Assembly: GCA_902773265.1 (NCBI GenBank)
Contig: CACYDZ010000151.1
Span: 1 to 5,952, forward strand
Source: an uncultured Ruminococcus sp.
GTDB lineage: Bacteria; Bacillota; Clostridia; Oscillospirales; Acutalibacteraceae
Direction: 5' to 3'
DNA: 5,952 bases
This document shows positions 5,194-5,952 of this stretch, piece after piece. The notes under the pieces were generated by a model that was given only the letters and a program-made list of their open reading frames with translations, made no database searches and had not been told where the DNA came from. The position numbers and the translations under genes are program-made. Within the stretch, counting starts at the first letter, position 1. Each line of letters opens with the position of its first letter.

Positions 5194-5231
5194 AAAAAGG
5201 CTATGTCTTTAACTTTTTTCAAAAAAGTGGC
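5194..5231 (+). repeat. 38-bp repeat, copy 2
   Basis: It matches the reverse complement of 1537-1574 at 35 of 38 positions. Here the core ACTTTTTT-C-AAAAAAGT (5212-5228) is a perfect palindrome, whereas copy 1 has a mismatch. It is followed by CAAAGGC-GGA-GCCTTTG (5238-5254) and GGTTTA-N7-TAAACC (5262-5280), two further hairpins in the convergent gap before the ACT gene. Confidence 0.75.
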
Positions 5232-5290
5232 GGTTTCCAAAGGCGGAGCCTTTGAGAGGGAGGTTTACGAGCGATAAACCCTTAAACAAC

Positions 5291-5328
5291 CAAAAAACGC
5301 AACGGTATAAAAACCGTTGCGTTTTTTG
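5291..5328 (-). terminator. Bidirectional intrinsic terminator of the ACT-domain gene
   Basis: CAAAAAACGCAACGGT (5291-5306) and ACCGTTGCGTTTTTTG (5313-5328) form a perfect 16-bp stem around a 6-base loop. Either strand ends in a GC-rich stem followed by a T-run. It lies 9 bases past the ACT stop codon and would also block plus-strand read-through. Confidence 0.92.
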
Positions 5329-5337
5329 TGTTTTCTG

Positions 5338-5769
5338 TTACATCATCATGATGTCTTTTTCTTCCAACAGCTTTACACCGTTTTCTGTCAGAATTTTTTC
5401 GGCTGCCTCGTTATCAGCAACACGCAGAACTACTGACGCAAATTTTTTGGAAACTGTGATAAAAGCGTACATATACTCAATATTGATATTATGCCTTGCC
5501 AGTATCTTGACCACTTTGGAAAGCGAACCGGGTTCATCAGGAATAGACACACCCACAACCTGTGTAATAGATACAAAACAACCTGATGATTCTAAAGCCT
5601 CTCTTGCTTTTTCGGGGTCTGTCACGATAAGACGGAAAATACCGAAATCCTGTGTATCGGCTACACTCATCGCACGGATATCAATTCCTGCCTTTGCGAT
5701 AGCTTCGGTAATCGTAACCAGTTTGCCCTCTTTGTTTTCCACGAAAATCGAAATTTGTTTGACTGCCAT
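5338..5769 (-). CDS. Tandem ACT-domain protein (COG4747-like)
   Basis: The 143-residue product is made almost entirely of two ACT domains, small regulatory folds that commonly bind amino acids. ACT1 covers about residues 5-66, with FVENKEGKL at the first strand-helix turn and DFGIFRLIV around 41-49. ACT2 covers about 70-136, with IPDEPGSL (76-83) and NINIEYMYAF (94-103). The length and layout match the stand-alone tandem-ACT family often found beside phenylacetate-CoA ligase (paaK) genes in anaerobes. The right edge prevents checking for such a partner upstream. The ATG at 5769 is chosen because AAGGAGG lies 10 bases upstream; an in-frame ATG at 5907 would extend through repeat copy D. It is probably a cytoplasmic effector-binding regulatory protein, with ligand unknown. 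The product ends in DIMMM. Confidence 0.92.
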   Translation of the reverse strand: MAVKQISIFVENKEGKLVTITEAIAKAGIDIRAMSVADTQDFGIFRLIVTDPEKAREALESSGCFVSITQVVGVSIPDEPGSLSKVVKILARHNINIEYMYAFITVSKKFASVVLRVADNEAAEKILTENGVKLLEEKDIMMM

Positions 5770-5779
5770 AATCACAAAA

Positions 5780-5786
5780 CCTCCTT
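5780..5786 (-). promoter_or_regulatory. Ribosome binding site of the ACT-domain gene
   Basis: On the minus strand AAGGAGG, a full match to the anti-Shine-Dalgarno core, lies 10 bases before the ATG at 5769 and fixes that start. Confidence 0.88.
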
Positions 5787-5794
5787 TGTCATTG

Positions 5795-5800
5795 ATTATA
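5795..5800 (-). promoter_or_regulatory. Possible -10 box of the ACT-domain gene
   Basis: A perfect TATAAT on the minus strand lies 25 bases upstream of the ATG. No good -35 box is seen at 16-18 bases, and a start near 5788 would leave a very short leader that still includes the ribosome site. Tentative. Confidence 0.35.
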
Positions 5801-5820
5801 GAAATTTTTTTGTTTGTGAG

Positions 5821-5868
5821 GAGTTTAAGGACTTTGCCCTTAAAAATCCCTACAAGGAGCTTTGTCCC
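5821..5868 (+). repeat. Degenerate palindromic repeat, copy D
   Basis: GAGTTTAAGG through CAAGGAGCTTTGTCCC follows positions 35-80 of copy A with scattered substitutions. The first stem keeps eight of nine pairs (one A-C mismatch), and the second is reduced to CAAGGAGCTTTG. It lies upstream of the ACT-domain gene in the same orientation as copy A. Confidence 0.65.
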
Positions 5869-5913
5869 ATATGCACTAACATAAATATAATAAGCAATGC
5901 AAAACATTTGTTT

Positions 5914-5952
5914 AACCCCTCCGTCCTGTCGGACACCTCCCCTTTCAGGGGA
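5914..5952. repeat. Edge of a second hairpin-type intergenic repeat (truncated)
   Basis: This segment has CCCCTCCGTCC, a small GTCC-TGTC-GGAC hairpin (5923-5934), then CACC and TCCCCT-TTC-AGGGGA (5938-5952). The arrangement CCTCCGTC-hairpin-CACCTCCCCT-hairpin resembles a dispersed intergenic repeat that I recall from Ruminococcus and Faecalibacterium relatives. The element continues past the right edge. Confidence 0.5.

Noticed and set aside
5252..5884. Plus-strand open frame opposite the ACT-domain gene
   Set aside because: It runs through a strong bidirectional terminator and has no recognisable domain; the minus-strand frame has clear ACT motifs and a full Shine-Dalgarno.

Overview
The window looks like chromosome from a moderately low-GC anaerobic Firmicute, most likely a gut Ruminococcus-type (Oscillospiraceae) Clostridium relative. 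That placement is inferred from four things: the clostridial flavour of HisS and the MgsA-like protein, the strong GGAGG ribosome sites, a secreted protein with tandem carbohydrate-binding-like modules and a Thr/Pro-rich wall linker, and the many short palindromic intergenic repeats.

There are five protein genes. On the minus strand, read from right to left, are a tandem-ACT protein (5338-5769), a MinD-type ATPase (2347-3084) followed 37 bp later by a methylglyoxal-synthase homologue (1914-2309), and histidyl-tRNA synthetase (195-1502). The only plus-strand gene is a secreted, probably surface-anchored protein (3619-4824), divergent from minD. It has its own sigma-A-like promoter and a strong intrinsic terminator.

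Roughly 1.7 kb is non-coding. Much of it is built from a modular palindromic repeat. Near-complete copies lie at 1-170 and, inverted, at 4939-5111. A partly duplicated copy lies at 1647-1801, and degenerate fragments at 4896-4928 and 5821-5868. Paired changes in the stems between copies suggest that the fold is maintained. A second 38-bp repeat occurs at 1537-1574 and, inverted, at 5194-5231. A third hairpin-rich repeat is cut by the right edge. The AT-rich minD/secreted-protein divergent region (3085-3618) holds back-to-back promoters.

Two proteins stand out. The MgsA homologue keeps the fold and phosphate-loop signatures, but all four positions matching E. coli Asp71, Asp91, His98 and Asp101 are changed, so it is probably not a working methylglyoxal synthase. 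The MinD homologue is short, cysteine-rich, lacks the usual C-terminal membrane-targeting helix, and has no minC or minE in view. The pair looks like a remnant or repurposed piece of the mre-min-rodA-mgsA cluster known in Clostridia. No tRNA, rRNA, CRISPR array or transposase gene was seen.
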